Positions 30,295 to 37,542 of a DNA stretch of 64,000 bases are shown here, in pieces. The stretch's first letter is position 1; the number at the start of each line of letters is the position of its first letter. This DNA is from Crossiella sp. CA-258035. Its GTDB lineage: Bacteria; Actinomycetota; Actinomycetes; Mycobacteriales; Pseudonocardiaceae. The DNA lies in contig NZ_CP116413.1 in the NCBI RefSeq assembly GCF_030064675.1, positions 2,698,001 through 2,762,000 of the forward strand. Reading direction: 5' to 3'. The notes beneath the pieces are model-generated. The model was not told the DNA's origin. It searched no databases and saw only the letters and a program-made list of their open reading frames with translations. The position numbers and the translations under genes were made by a program.

Positions 30295-31350
30295 ATGAAA
30301 CGTCTCATCGGACTCGCCCTGGCCGCGGTGGTCGCGGGCGCGCTCGCCCTGTTCGCCCCAGCCCCGCAAGCCGAAGCCGCGGCCTGCGCCGCCGCCTGGA
30401 ACGCCGGCCAGCAGTACACCGGCGGCGCCCAGGTCTCGCACAACGGCCGCAACTACGCCGCCAAGTGGTGGACCCAGAACGAAACCCCTGGCAGCAACCA
30501 GGTCTGGGCCGACCAGGGCGCCTGTGACGGCGGCGGCGGTCCGGGCACGCCGACCTGCAACCACCCGAACTGGGTGGCCGGCCAGTTCTACGCCGCGGGC
30601 TCGATCGTGCGCTACACCGACGGCAAGTACTACCGCGCCAAGCACGAGAATCCCGGCTACGACCCGGTGATCAGCACCTGGTACTGGGAGCCGTACGCCT
30701 GCGGCGGCGACCCCGGCCCCGGCAACCCCGGCGCGTTCGTGGTCAGCGAGGCCCAGTTCAACCAGATGTTCCCGAGCCGGAACCCCTTCTACACCTACCA
30801 GGGCCTGCTCAACGCGGTCGCCGCGTTCCCCGGCTTCGCCAAGACCGGCACCGAGGAGGTCCGCAAGCAGGAGGCCGCGGCCTTCCTGGCCAACGCCAAC
30901 CACGAAACCGGTGGCCTGGTGCACATCGTGGAGCAGAACACCGCGAACTACCCGCACTACTGCGACCGCAGCCAGCCCTACGGCTGCCCGGCAGGCCAGG
31001 CTGCCTACTACGGCCGCGGCCCGATCCAGCTCAGCTGGAACTTCAACTACAAGGCGGCGGGCGACGCGCTCGGCATCGACCTGCTGAACAACCCGTACCT
31101 GGTGCAGAACGACCCGGCGGTGGCCTGGAAGACCGCGCTCTGGTACTGGAACACGCAGAACGGACCGGGCACCATGACGCCGCACAACGCGATGGTCAAC
31201 GGCCACGGGTTCGGGCAGACGATCCGGAGCATCAACGGATCCCTGGAGTGCGACGGCAAGAACCCGGCGCAGGTGCAGAGCCGGGTCAGCGCCTACCAGC
31301 GCTTCACCGGGATCGTCGGAGTCGCTCCGGGCGGGAACCTGTACTGCTGA
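30295..31350 (+). CDS. Secreted GH19 chitinase with two chitin-binding modules
   Basis: The 351-residue protein has a signal peptide (MKRLIGLALAAVVAGALALF, ending AEAAA). Two CBM5/12-like modules (CAAAWNAGQQYTGGAQVSHN; NHPNWVAGQFYAAGSIVRY) follow, joined by Gly/Pro linkers. The GH19 domain starts near residue 145: FVVSEAQFNQMFPSRNPFYT, the catalytic Glu in AFLANANHETGGL, AAYYGRGPIQLSWNFNY, and NGPGTMTPHNAMVNGHGFGQ. It cleaves chitin by inversion and is often antifungal in actinomycetes. The ATG has AAGGAG upstream. A strong terminator follows. Confidence 0.95.
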   Translation: MKRLIGLALAAVVAGALALFAPAPQAEAAACAAAWNAGQQYTGGAQVSHNGRNYAAKWWTQNETPGSNQVWADQGACDGGGGPGTPTCNHPNWVAGQFYAAGSIVRYTDGKYYRAKHENPGYDPVISTWYWEPYACGGDPGPGNPGAFVVSEAQFNQMFPSRNPFYTYQGLLNAVAAFPGFAKTGTEEVRKQEAAAFLANANHETGGLVHIVEQNTANYPHYCDRSQPYGCPAGQAAYYGRGPIQLSWNFNYKAAGDALGIDLLNNPYLVQNDPAVAWKTALWYWNTQNGPGTMTPHNAMVNGHGFGQTIRSINGSLECDGKNPAQVQSRVSAYQRFTGIVGVAPGGNLYC

Positions 31351-31353
31351 CCA

Positions 31354-31403
31354 TGCGCGAGCCCCGGCCCGGCGGCCTCAGCCGCCGCGCCGGGGCTCGC
31401 GCA
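31354..31403 (+). terminator. Strong terminator after the GH19 chitinase
   Basis: A 23-bp stem (31354-31376 with 31381-31403) has only one mismatch and the tight loop CTCA. It starts 4 bp after the stop codon. It can act in both directions, since the WYL regulator gene ends at 31458 on the other strand. Confidence 0.8.
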
Positions 31404-31415
31404 CTCCCCCCCGGC

Positions 31416-31455
31416 GTGTTGGCCGTTCTCGTACGGTGTGTTGGCCGTTGCGGAC
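31416..31455. repeat. Single copy of the TTGGCCGTT intergenic element
   Basis: GTGTTGGCCGTTCTCGTACG (31416-31435) is followed by GTGTGTTGGCCGTTGCGGAC (31436-31455). The layout equals the left arm of the hairpin at 14043-14087: TTGGCCGTT, TCGTACG, a 4-5 nt spacer, TTGGCCGTTG, GGAC. Like that copy, it sits between the ends of two convergent genes. Here there is no inverted second arm. Confidence 0.7.
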
Positions 31456-31457
31456 CG

Positions 31458-32417
31458 TCAGTCGTCACCGGCCATCGCGGCCAGCCGGGTGGCCAGCCGC
31501 CCCATGGCCGCCCGCAGCTCCGGCGGCTCCAGCACTTCGGCGGGAAACTCCAGCCGCGCCACGTGCACCGCGATCCAGTCCAGGTCCACCCCGCCGACCA
31601 CCAGCACGCAACACCCGTCGCCGTCCTCCTCCACCCGCCCCACCTGCGGCGGCACCAGCTCCCGGATCCGCTCGGCCGGCGCGTGCACCCGCACCCTGGC
31701 CAGATGCCGGTACGGCGCCTCGGCCACCGAGTGGTGCACGTAGGTGACCGGGTCCGGGTGCTCCCTGGGCCGGAAGCGCCAGGTCGTGGCGACTAGCTCG
31801 CGCATGCGGTCCAGGCGGAAGGTGCGCCAGTCCGCGCGGTCGGTGTCCCAGGCCATCAGGTACCAACGGCGCTGGGTGGCCACCATGCGGACCGGCTCGA
31901 CCGTGCGTTCGGCTTCCGCGCCACCGCGGGCGGCGTAGCGGAACCGCACCCGGACGGCGTCACGGCAGGCGCGGGCCAGCGTCATCAGCAGCTCGGCGTC
32001 GATCTCGATCCCCGGTCCCAGCAGGAGGTCGGTGGCCTGCTGCACCGCGTGCACCTCGGCCCGCAACCGGGGCGGCATCACCTGGTCCAGCTTGGCCAGC
32101 GCGCGCAACGCCGCCTCACCCGCGCCGGCGACCGTGCCGCCCGCGGCCAGCCGCAGGGACACCGCGGTGGCGATCGCCTCCTCGTCGTTGAACAGCAGCG
32201 GCGGCAGCCGGGTGCCCGCGCCGAGCTGGTAGCCGCCGCCGACGCCGGAGGTGGCCAGCACCGGGTAGCCGATGGCGCGCAGCCGCTCCACGTCGCGGCG
32301 GACCGAACGGTCGGTGACGCCCAGTTCGGCGGCCAGCTCGGTGGCGGTCCAGGACGGCCTGCGCTGCAACAGCTCCAGCAGCCGCAGCACTCGCTCGGTG
32401 GTCGCTTCCACGGACAC
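31458..32417 (-). CDS. YafY-type transcriptional regulator (HTH + WYL domain)
   Basis: The 319-residue protein has an N-terminal HTH_11 winged helix (RVLRLLELLQRRPSWTATEL, VTDRSVRRDVERLRAIGYPV) and a WYL domain (VRMVATQRRWYLMAWDTDRA, WRTFRLDRMRELVAT) plus a C-terminal WCX part. WYL proteins sense ligands such as nucleic acid or small molecules and act as repressors or activators. It is divergent from the DinB-VOC gene pair, 62 bp apart, a common arrangement in actinobacteria. It therefore probably controls those two genes. The GTG start has GGATGG upstream. Confidence 0.9.
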   Translation of the reverse strand: MSVEATTERVLRLLELLQRRPSWTATELAAELGVTDRSVRRDVERLRAIGYPVLATSGVGGGYQLGAGTRLPPLLFNDEEAIATAVSLRLAAGGTVAGAGEAALRALAKLDQVMPPRLRAEVHAVQQATDLLLGPGIEIDAELLMTLARACRDAVRVRFRYAARGGAEAERTVEPVRMVATQRRWYLMAWDTDRADWRTFRLDRMRELVATTWRFRPREHPDPVTYVHHSVAEAPYRHLARVRVHAPAERIRELVPPQVGRVEEDGDGCCVLVVGGVDLDWIAVHVARLEFPAEVLEPPELRAAMGRLATRLAAMAGDD

Positions 32418-32479
32418 CCATCCATCGTGGCACGAATCGCGGAAGGCAGCTGTCCGCTATCTGCGGCAGGCTGACCGCC

Positions 32480-33049
32480 ATGACCGAGACCTGGAACCAC
32501 CTGCTCCGCGACCAGCTCAGCTGGCACTGGACCCAGCAGCTGCGTCCACGCCTCGACGGACTCACCGACGAGGAGTACTTCTGGGAGCCCGCGCCCGGCT
32601 GCTGGAACGTGCGCCCGCGCGGCACCGGCACCGCGCCGGTACTGGGCGGCTCCGGCGCGATGACCATCGACTTCGCCGCGCCGGAGCCGGACCCGCCGCC
32701 GCTGACCACGATCGCCTGGCGGCTCGCGCACGTGATCGTCGGCGTGTTCGCGATGCGCGACGCCGCGCACTTCGGCGGCCCGCCCACCGACTACTTCGCC
32801 TTCGACTACGCCCCGACCGCGGCCGCCGCGCTGGAGCAGCTCGACGCCCAGTACGCCAGGTGGCTGGCCGGGGTCGAGTCCCTGGGCGAAGCCGGTCTCG
32901 CCCGTCCGTGCGGGGAGGCCGAGGGCGAGTACGCCGAGCACCCGCTGGCCGCGCTGGTGCTGCACGTCAACCGTGAAGCGATCCACCACCTGGCCGAGGT
33001 CAGCCTGCTCCGCGACCTCTACCGGCACACCCGACAGGAGACCAACTGA
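32480..33049 (+). CDS. DinB-superfamily four-helix protein
   Basis: The 189-residue protein fits the DinB/YfiT-like four-helix fold: LLRDQLSWHWTQQLRPRLDG, TDEEYFWEPAPGCWNVR, IAWRLAHVIVGVFAMRDAAH with the first metal His, and LVLHVNREAIHHLAEVSLLR with the two later His ligands. Family members bind a divalent metal and include thiol transferases (bacillithiol or mycothiol dependent). The exact role is unknown. It is followed 1 bp later by the VOC gene, so both form an operon under the divergent WYL regulator. Confidence 0.85.
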   Translation: MTETWNHLLRDQLSWHWTQQLRPRLDGLTDEEYFWEPAPGCWNVRPRGTGTAPVLGGSGAMTIDFAAPEPDPPPLTTIAWRLAHVIVGVFAMRDAAHFGGPPTDYFAFDYAPTAAAALEQLDAQYARWLAGVESLGEAGLARPCGEAEGEYAEHPLAALVLHVNREAIHHLAEVSLLRDLYRHTRQETN

Positions 33050-33050
33050 C

Positions 33051-33488
33051 ATGGCCCGCGACGTCCAGATCACCTTCGACTGCGCCGACCCGGCCGCGCT
33101 GGCCGCGTTCTGGGCCGATGCCCTCGGCTACCGCGTCCAGGACCCGCCCCAGGGCTTCGAGTCCTGGCCGCAGGCGCTGACCGCGTTCGGCATCCCGCCC
33201 GAGCGGCACAACGACGCCTCGGCGGTGATCGATCCCGATGGCGCGGGGCCGCGGCTGTTCTTCCAGCGGGTGCCGGAAGGAAAGCAGGCCAAGAACCGGG
33301 TGCACCTCGACGTGCGCGCCGCGCCGGGGCTGGCGGGGGAGGAGCGGATGGCGGCATTGGAGGAAGCCGCCGAGCGGCTCGTCGCCAGGGGCGCCGCCCG
33401 GATCTCCCGGCACGAGCCCGAGCCGCCGCTGGCCGGTGGTCACATCATCATGACCGACCCCGAGGGCAACGAGTTCTGCCTGGACTGA
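33051..33488 (+). CDS. VOC (glyoxalase/bleomycin-resistance-fold) protein
   Basis: The 145-residue protein has VQITFDCADPAALAAFWADA, GYRVQDPP, LFFQRVPEGKQAKNRVHLDV and GGHIIMTDPEGNEFCLD, the standard actinobacterial glyoxalase_6-like VOC pattern. Such proteins are metal-dependent lyases, dioxygenases or drug-binding proteins, and the substrate is unknown here. The ATG at 33051 was chosen because it starts 1 bp after the DinB stop and begins the conserved beta strand; the frame is open a little further upstream within dinB. Confidence 0.87.
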   Translation: MARDVQITFDCADPAALAAFWADALGYRVQDPPQGFESWPQALTAFGIPPERHNDASAVIDPDGAGPRLFFQRVPEGKQAKNRVHLDVRAAPGLAGEERMAALEEAAERLVARGAARISRHEPEPPLAGGHIIMTDPEGNEFCLD

Positions 33489-33498
33489 CCGGCCGGTC

Positions 33499-33527
33499 CG
33501 GAGTCGCGGCCGCGCGCCGCGACTCCG
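33499..33527. terminator. Bidirectional terminator between VOC and antiporter genes
   Basis: CGGAGTCGCGGC (33499-33510) and GCCGCGACTCCG (33516-33527) are perfectly complementary around CGCGC. The right arm touches the stop codon of the convergent antiporter gene. Confidence 0.75.
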
Positions 33528-34703
33528 CTACGCCGTTCTGGTCCTGAGCGCGACCGCCTTGCGCGCCAACGGTTCCACCACGCGCGCGGCCACCGGCCCG
33601 AACACCGCCATCAGCAGCACGTAGGCCGTGGCCAGTGGCGCCAGCTGCGAGTCCACCGCCCCGGAGGTCACCGCCAGTCCGGCGATCACGATGGAGAACT
33701 CGCCGCGCGCCACCAGTGCCGAGCCCGCTCTGAGCCTGCCGAGTCTGGCGATGCCCTGCTGCCCGGCGGCGAACCAGCCGGTGAGCATCTTCGTCGCCGT
33801 GGTCACCACCACCAGCGCCACCGCGACGCCGAGCACCGGCGGCACGTCGCGCGGGTCGGTGTTCAGGCCGAAGACCACGAAGAAGACCGCGGCGAACAGG
33901 TCGCGCAGGGGCTCCAGCAGCTTGGTGGCGTTCTCCGCGGTGGAGCCGGAGATGGCGATGCCGAGCAGGAAGGCGCCGACCGCGGCGGAGACCTGGAGCT
34001 GGGAAGCCAGCCCGGCGACCAGCAGCGCGAGGCCCAGCACCCGGAGCAGGAAGACCTCGGGGTCGGGACTGTCGACCATGGCCGAGACGTAGCGGCCGAA
34101 CTTGATCGCGATGACCAGCACCACGGTGACCGCGAACAGCGCGATGCCCACAGTGGACAGTCCGCCCCAGAAGCTGACCCCGGCCAGCAGCGCGGTCAGG
34201 ATCGGCAGGTAGACCGCCATCGCCAGGTCCTCGAAGACCAGGATGGACAGCACCACCGGGGTCTCGCGGTTGCCGAGGCGGCCGAGGTCGCCCAGCACCT
34301 TGGCCACGATGCCGGAGCTGGAGATGTAGGTGACCCCGCCCATGGCCAGCGCGCCGATCGGGCCCCAGCCGAGGATCAGCGCGGCCGCGACCCCGGGGGT
34401 GGCGTTGAGCACCAGGTCGACCACGCCGGCCAGCCAGGACCGTTTGAGGCCGGTGACCAGCTCGTTTGCCGAGTACTCCAGGCCGAGCAGCAACAGCAGC
34501 AGCACCACGCCGATCTCGGCGGCGATGCCGGTGAACTCCTCGATGCCGGTCAGCGGGATCAGGCCGCCCTTGCCGAAGGCGACCCCGCCGATCAGGTACA
34601 GCGGGATGGGGGATACGCCGATTTTCCAGGCCAGCCTGCCGAGCAGGCCGAGGCCGAAGAACACCGCGCCCAGCTCGATCAGGGCCAACGCCGTGTGGTG
34701 CAC
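33528..34703 (-). CDS. CPA2-family cation/proton antiporter (KefB/KhtU-like)
   Basis: The 391-residue membrane protein has about 12 hydrophobic segments and the CPA2 core: GVAFGKGGLIPLTGIEEFTG, GVVLLLLLLGLEYSANEL, VTYISSSGIVAKVLGDLGRL, SILVFEDLAMAVYLPILTAL, AAVGAFLLGIAISGS and ALVARGEFSIVIAGLAV. The Asp in VFEDLAMA is the likely ion-binding residue. It should exchange K+ or Na+ for H+. The GTG at 34703 lies 5 bp after the stop of the upstream RCK-subunit gene, so the two form an operon, as in KhtTU-type systems. The long open frame upstream is spurious. Confidence 0.9.
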   Translation of the reverse strand: MHHTALALIELGAVFFGLGLLGRLAWKIGVSPIPLYLIGGVAFGKGGLIPLTGIEEFTGIAAEIGVVLLLLLLGLEYSANELVTGLKRSWLAGVVDLVLNATPGVAAALILGWGPIGALAMGGVTYISSSGIVAKVLGDLGRLGNRETPVVLSILVFEDLAMAVYLPILTALLAGVSFWGGLSTVGIALFAVTVVLVIAIKFGRYVSAMVDSPDPEVFLLRVLGLALLVAGLASQLQVSAAVGAFLLGIAISGSTAENATKLLEPLRDLFAAVFFVVFGLNTDPRDVPPVLGVAVALVVVTTATKMLTGWFAAGQQGIARLGRLRAGSALVARGEFSIVIAGLAVTSGAVDSQLAPLATAYVLLMAVFGPVAARVVEPLARKAVALRTRTA

Positions 34704-34708
34704 CGGAC

Positions 34709-35191
34709 TCAGCCCTTGTCGAGGATGTCCGCCGCGGCCTTGAGGCCCGGACCGGTGCCCACGACCACGAGCAGGTCGCCGCCGCCGAGGATGAAGTCCG
34801 GTTTGGGGGAGGGGTGCACGGTGCCCGCGCGCACCACCGCGACGATGGACACGCCGGTGCGGCTGCGCAGCTGGGTGTCGCCCATCGGTCGTCCGTCGAA
34901 CGGCGTGCCCGGCGCGAGCGGCAGCTGCTTGGTGGTGACCCCGGCGAGCTCGTTCTGCTCCGCGCGCAGCTGCGCCACCAGCTGCGGCGCGCCCAGCAGG
35001 CTGGCCAGCGCGCCGGCCTCCTCGGTGGAGAGCGGGATGGAGGCGACGCAGGAGTCTGGATCGTCGGACTTGGAGGCGATCAGCTCGAAGTGGCCGTCCC
35101 GGTGGGTGATCACCCCGATCCGGCGGCCGGTCTTGGTCAGGAAGTCCTGACGAGTGCCGATTCCAGGCAGGGGCGTGACCTCGACATGCAC
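34709..35191 (-). CDS. RCK_C (TrkA-C) regulatory subunit of the antiporter (KhtT-like)
   Basis: The 160-residue soluble protein has an N-terminal part of about 75 residues (VEVTPLPGIGTRQDFLTKTG, RIGVITHRDGHFELIA) and a C-terminal TrkA-C domain (PMGDTQLRSRTGVSIVAVVR, ILGGGDLLVVVGTGPGLKAA). It lacks the NAD-binding RCK_N half. KhtT of Bacillus has the same layout and gates the KhtU antiporter, binding nucleotides such as c-di-AMP through RCK_C. It is directly upstream of the antiporter gene with a 5-bp gap. Confidence 0.87.
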   Translation of the reverse strand: MHVEVTPLPGIGTRQDFLTKTGRRIGVITHRDGHFELIASKSDDPDSCVASIPLSTEEAGALASLLGAPQLVAQLRAEQNELAGVTTKQLPLAPGTPFDGRPMGDTQLRSRTGVSIVAVVRAGTVHPSPKPDFILGGGDLLVVVGTGPGLKAAADILDKG

Positions 35192-35239
35192 GTTTCCACC
35201 CTAACTCTTCCGGTGCTCGCTCCGGTGCTTGCGTAATCC

Positions 35240-35251
35240 ATAGTCGGCTAT
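35240..35251. promoter_or_regulatory. Candidate MarR operator upstream of marR
   Basis: ATAGTCGGCTAT lies 20-31 bp before the marR start. Its reverse complement ATAGCCGACTAT occurs at 36560-36571, 19 bp before the SDR start. The flanking bases are AT-rich (CCATAGTCGGCTATATATC), which stands out in this GC-rich DNA and would overlap the promoter. Confidence 0.6.
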
Positions 35252-35270
35252 ATATCTTTACCATCGTCAG

Positions 35271-35687
35271 GTGAGCCTCCGACGGCACGACTCCTATCAG
35301 CTGCTCGCCGCCTTCAAGCGGTGGCGGCGGCCGCTGGACTCGTTGCTGGGCGAGGTCGGCCTGACCGCGGGGCAGGACTTCCTGCTCGACGAGCTGTGGC
35401 AGGAGGACGGCCTGTGTCAGGCGGAACTGGTGCGACGGCTGGGCGTCGAGCAGCCCACGGTGGCCAAGGCGGTGAAACGCCTGGAGGCCGCGGGGTTCCT
35501 GCGTCGCGGCGCGCACGAGCGGGACGCGCGCATGGTGCGGATCTGGCTCACCGAACGCGGCCGCGCGGCCCGTCCGGCGGTCGAGGCAGCCTGGCGGGAG
35601 GCGGAAAAACGCCTCGGCGCGGGGCTGACTCCGGCCGAGCGGGCGGAACTGGTGCGGTTGCTGAGGCGCAGCTTCGGCGGTGAGTGA
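35271..35687 (+). CDS. MarR-family transcriptional regulator
   Basis: The 138-residue protein is a compact winged HTH: LLGEVGLTAGQDFLLDELWQ, CQAELVRRLGVEQPTVAKAV as helix-turn-helix, RLEAAGFLRRGAHERDARMV as the wing with the usual DxRxxR-like pattern, and a C-terminal dimerisation helix. The GTG start has AT-rich promoter DNA and a palindrome (35240-35251) just upstream. The same palindrome precedes the SDR gene at 36590, so this regulator probably represses itself and that gene in response to a small ligand. Its stop codon lies within a TGAGTGG palindrome. Confidence 0.9.
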   Translation: MSLRRHDSYQLLAAFKRWRRPLDSLLGEVGLTAGQDFLLDELWQEDGLCQAELVRRLGVEQPTVAKAVKRLEAAGFLRRGAHERDARMVRIWLTERGRAARPAVEAAWREAEKRLGAGLTPAERAELVRLLRRSFGGE

Positions 35688-35858
35688 TTAACCACTCACG
35701 ACTCCTGACTCATGTCTCAACTCGAGGGGAGGGCAGCGTTCTGTGAGTGGTCAACCACTCATGCCCTGTGGCTCACTCCGAGCCTTGGTCACTCACTCCG
35801 AACGGCAATGAGTGGTCAATCACTCACCCTCGGCCGAGGTGAGTGGCTGACCAATCAC
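35680..35858. repeat. Four TGAGTGG-type imperfect palindromes
   Basis: Copies: GTGAGTGATTAACCACTCAC (35680-35699, overlapping the marR stop), TGAGTGGTCAACCACTCA (35744-35761), TGAGTGGTCAATCACTCA (35809-35826) and GTGAGTGGCTGACCAATCAC (35839-35858). Each is a 18-20 bp palindrome with variation only at the centre or one arm. A fifth, doubled copy is at 36487-36533. They may be binding sites of a TetR-like regulator or a dispersed intergenic repeat. Confidence 0.7.
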
Positions 35859-35921
35859 GGTTCGGCGCCTTGCTCACGGTTCCGCGGATGCTCGCGGTTT
35901 GTGCCTAGCTCGGGTTTCAAG

Positions 35922-36478
35922 CTCTGCGCGAATACGTTCCAACTGCGGAGCCGCGCTCTGCGCGAATCCGTTCCGGCTGCGGAGCCGCGTTTGCTGGGAT
36001 CCGTTCCTCGCTCGCGGACCCATGCTTTGCTCAGATTCAAGCCTCGCCTGCGGGCTCGGGCCGCGCTCGGACCTGTGCCTCGCTAGCGAGGCGCGCCGAG
36101 CCCGGTCTCGTGTCTCGCTAACGAGGTGCACCGTTGCCCGGTTTCGTGTCTCGCTCGCGAGGCGAGCTGTGCCCGGTCTCGTGTCTCGCTCGCGAGGCGA
36201 GCTGTGCCCGGTCTCGTGTCTCGCCTGTGGGGCTCGCGCCGCGCTCGGATCGGTACCGCTCGCGGCCGCGCCGTGCCCGGACCTGCGCCTCATCTACGGG
36301 GCTCGGGCCGTGCTCGGATCCGTGTCCCGTTCGCGGACCTACGCCCAGCCCGGTTCTGTGTCCCACTCGCGGACCTGGACCGTACCCGGATTCGTGGCCC
36401 GCTCGCGGACCTGAGCCGTGCCGGATCCATGCCTCATGCGTGGACCCGCGCCGTGCTCAAAGCTGCGCCTCGTCCACC
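35922..36478. repeat. Degenerate 34-36-bp tandem repeat array, about 15 units
   Basis: Units begin near 35922, 35956, 36002, 36038, 36073, 36109, 36145, 36180, 36215, 36251, 36285, 36321, 36356, 36392, 36427 and 36463. The best copies (36145, 36180) are identical over 35 bp and contain CTCGCTCGCGAG followed by GCGAGCTGTGCCCGGTCT. Mixed 35/36-bp spacing breaks any reading frame, so it is not protein coding. It fills the 902-bp space between the marR and SDR genes together with the TGAGTGG palindromes; nothing else was seen there. Confidence 0.75.
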
Positions 36479-36486
36479 CTCGAACC

Positions 36487-36533
36487 GTGATTGATCGACC
36501 ACTCACAGAACCCATGAGTGGTCGATCAATCAC
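36487..36533. repeat. Perfect 19-bp inverted repeat ending the repeat region
   Basis: GTGATTGATCGACCACTCA (36487-36505) is the exact reverse complement of TGAGTGGTCGATCAATCAC (36515-36533), with the 9-nt loop CAGAACCCA. Each arm is itself a variant of the TGAGTGG palindrome found at 35680-35858. It can be a terminator, an operator pair or the end of a repeat element. Confidence 0.7.
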
Positions 36534-36559
36534 AAACGCGCTCATCTTCGACCAATTAC

Positions 36560-36571
36560 ATAGCCGACTAT
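36560..36571. promoter_or_regulatory. Candidate MarR operator upstream of the SDR gene
   Basis: ATAGCCGACTAT is the reverse complement of the 12-mer at 35240-35251 in front of marR. It lies in an AT-rich stretch 19 bp before the SDR start codon, suggesting direct repression by the MarR protein. Confidence 0.6.
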
Positions 36572-36589
36572 CTATCTGGGGAGATCGCC

Positions 36590-37351
36590 ATGACAAACCA
36601 CACCACAACAGCGCTGGTCACCGGAGGCGCAGGCCTCCTGGGATCAGCCATCACCCGGACGCTGAGCGGCGCTGGCCACCGACTCGTCATCACCTACCAG
36701 CGCGACGCCGACCGAGCCGAAGCACTCGCCGCCGACCTCCGCGCCAACGGCACCCCCGCGCTCGCCCTGCCCTTCGACCTGGCCGACCCCACCGCCGCCC
36801 GCACCCTCCTCCACAGCATCGACCAGTCCGGATTCGCCCCCGTCAACATCCTGGTCAACAACGCGATCCCGCAGACCGACGCCCGCCGCCCCGGCTTCGC
36901 CACCTTCACCGAAGCCGAGGACGCCGGCTGGCGAAACCTGGTGCGGCACAACGTCGAAGGCACCCTCGACCTGATCCGCGCCGTCCTGCCCGGCATGCGC
37001 GCCGCCGGGCCCGGCCGCATCGTGTCCATCTCCTCCAGCCTGGTGCACGAGGGCATGCCGGGCGCGGTCGCGTACACCGCGGCCAAGGCCGCTCTGCACG
37101 GGGCCTCGCGCAGCCTGGCCTGGGAGGTTGGGCCGGATGGGATCACCGTCAATCTCGTCACGCCTGGGCTGATCGCTTCCGAACGGGCCGAGCAGATGCT
37201 CGGTGACGCGATCGCCGGGGTGACGGCGGGCACGCCGATCGGCAGACTGGTCACCGCGGCCGAGGTCGCCGCGGCGGTGGGCTTCCTGGTCTCGCCGGGG
37301 GCGGCGGGTATCACCGCGGCCGAGGTCGTGGTGGACGGCGGCAAGAACTGA
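36590..37351 (+). CDS. Short-chain dehydrogenase/reductase (FabG-like)
   Basis: The 253-residue protein has the Rossmann motif TALVTGGAGLLGSAI (TGxxxGxG-like), the NILVNNAIPQ strand, catalytic Ser in IVSISSSLVHEG, Tyr and Lys in AVAYTAAKAALHGASRSLAW, and the ending AAEVVVDGGKN. It should be an NAD(P)H-dependent oxidoreductase. The Arg/Asp pattern after strand 2 (TYQRDADRAEAL) suggests NADPH. The ATG at 36590 follows GGGGA; its promoter carries the MarR-type palindrome. The first two thirds use more C-ending, A-rich codons than neighbours. The substrate is unknown. Confidence 0.9.
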   Translation: MTNHTTTALVTGGAGLLGSAITRTLSGAGHRLVITYQRDADRAEALAADLRANGTPALALPFDLADPTAARTLLHSIDQSGFAPVNILVNNAIPQTDARRPGFATFTEAEDAGWRNLVRHNVEGTLDLIRAVLPGMRAAGPGRIVSISSSLVHEGMPGAVAYTAAKAALHGASRSLAWEVGPDGITVNLVTPGLIASERAEQMLGDAIAGVTAGTPIGRLVTAAEVAAAVGFLVSPGAAGITAAEVVVDGGKN

Positions 37352-37542
37352 CGCCGGGGATGTGACCGCTGCCACCTCCGCCCGGATCCGGAATCCGTGC
37401 TGGCAGACCGATTTCCGTGTCGCGGCAACGGCATCGGGACTACCTGGACCGGCAGTTCCGTTGTGGCTGGTGCGGGCGGGTCCGGGCGGAGGCGGCACAA
37501 TATCCGGCGGACCTTTGTTGGGGTAGGCGAGGAGGGCTCACG

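Noticed and set aside
35922-36478. Possible CRISPR array
   Set aside because: Repeats are contiguous and degenerate, with no unique spacers, and no cas genes are near.
37417-37542. Extension of cmk upstream to 37417
   Set aside because: The GTG at 37543 has a good ribosome site and begins just before the Walker A strand, as in other Cmk proteins.
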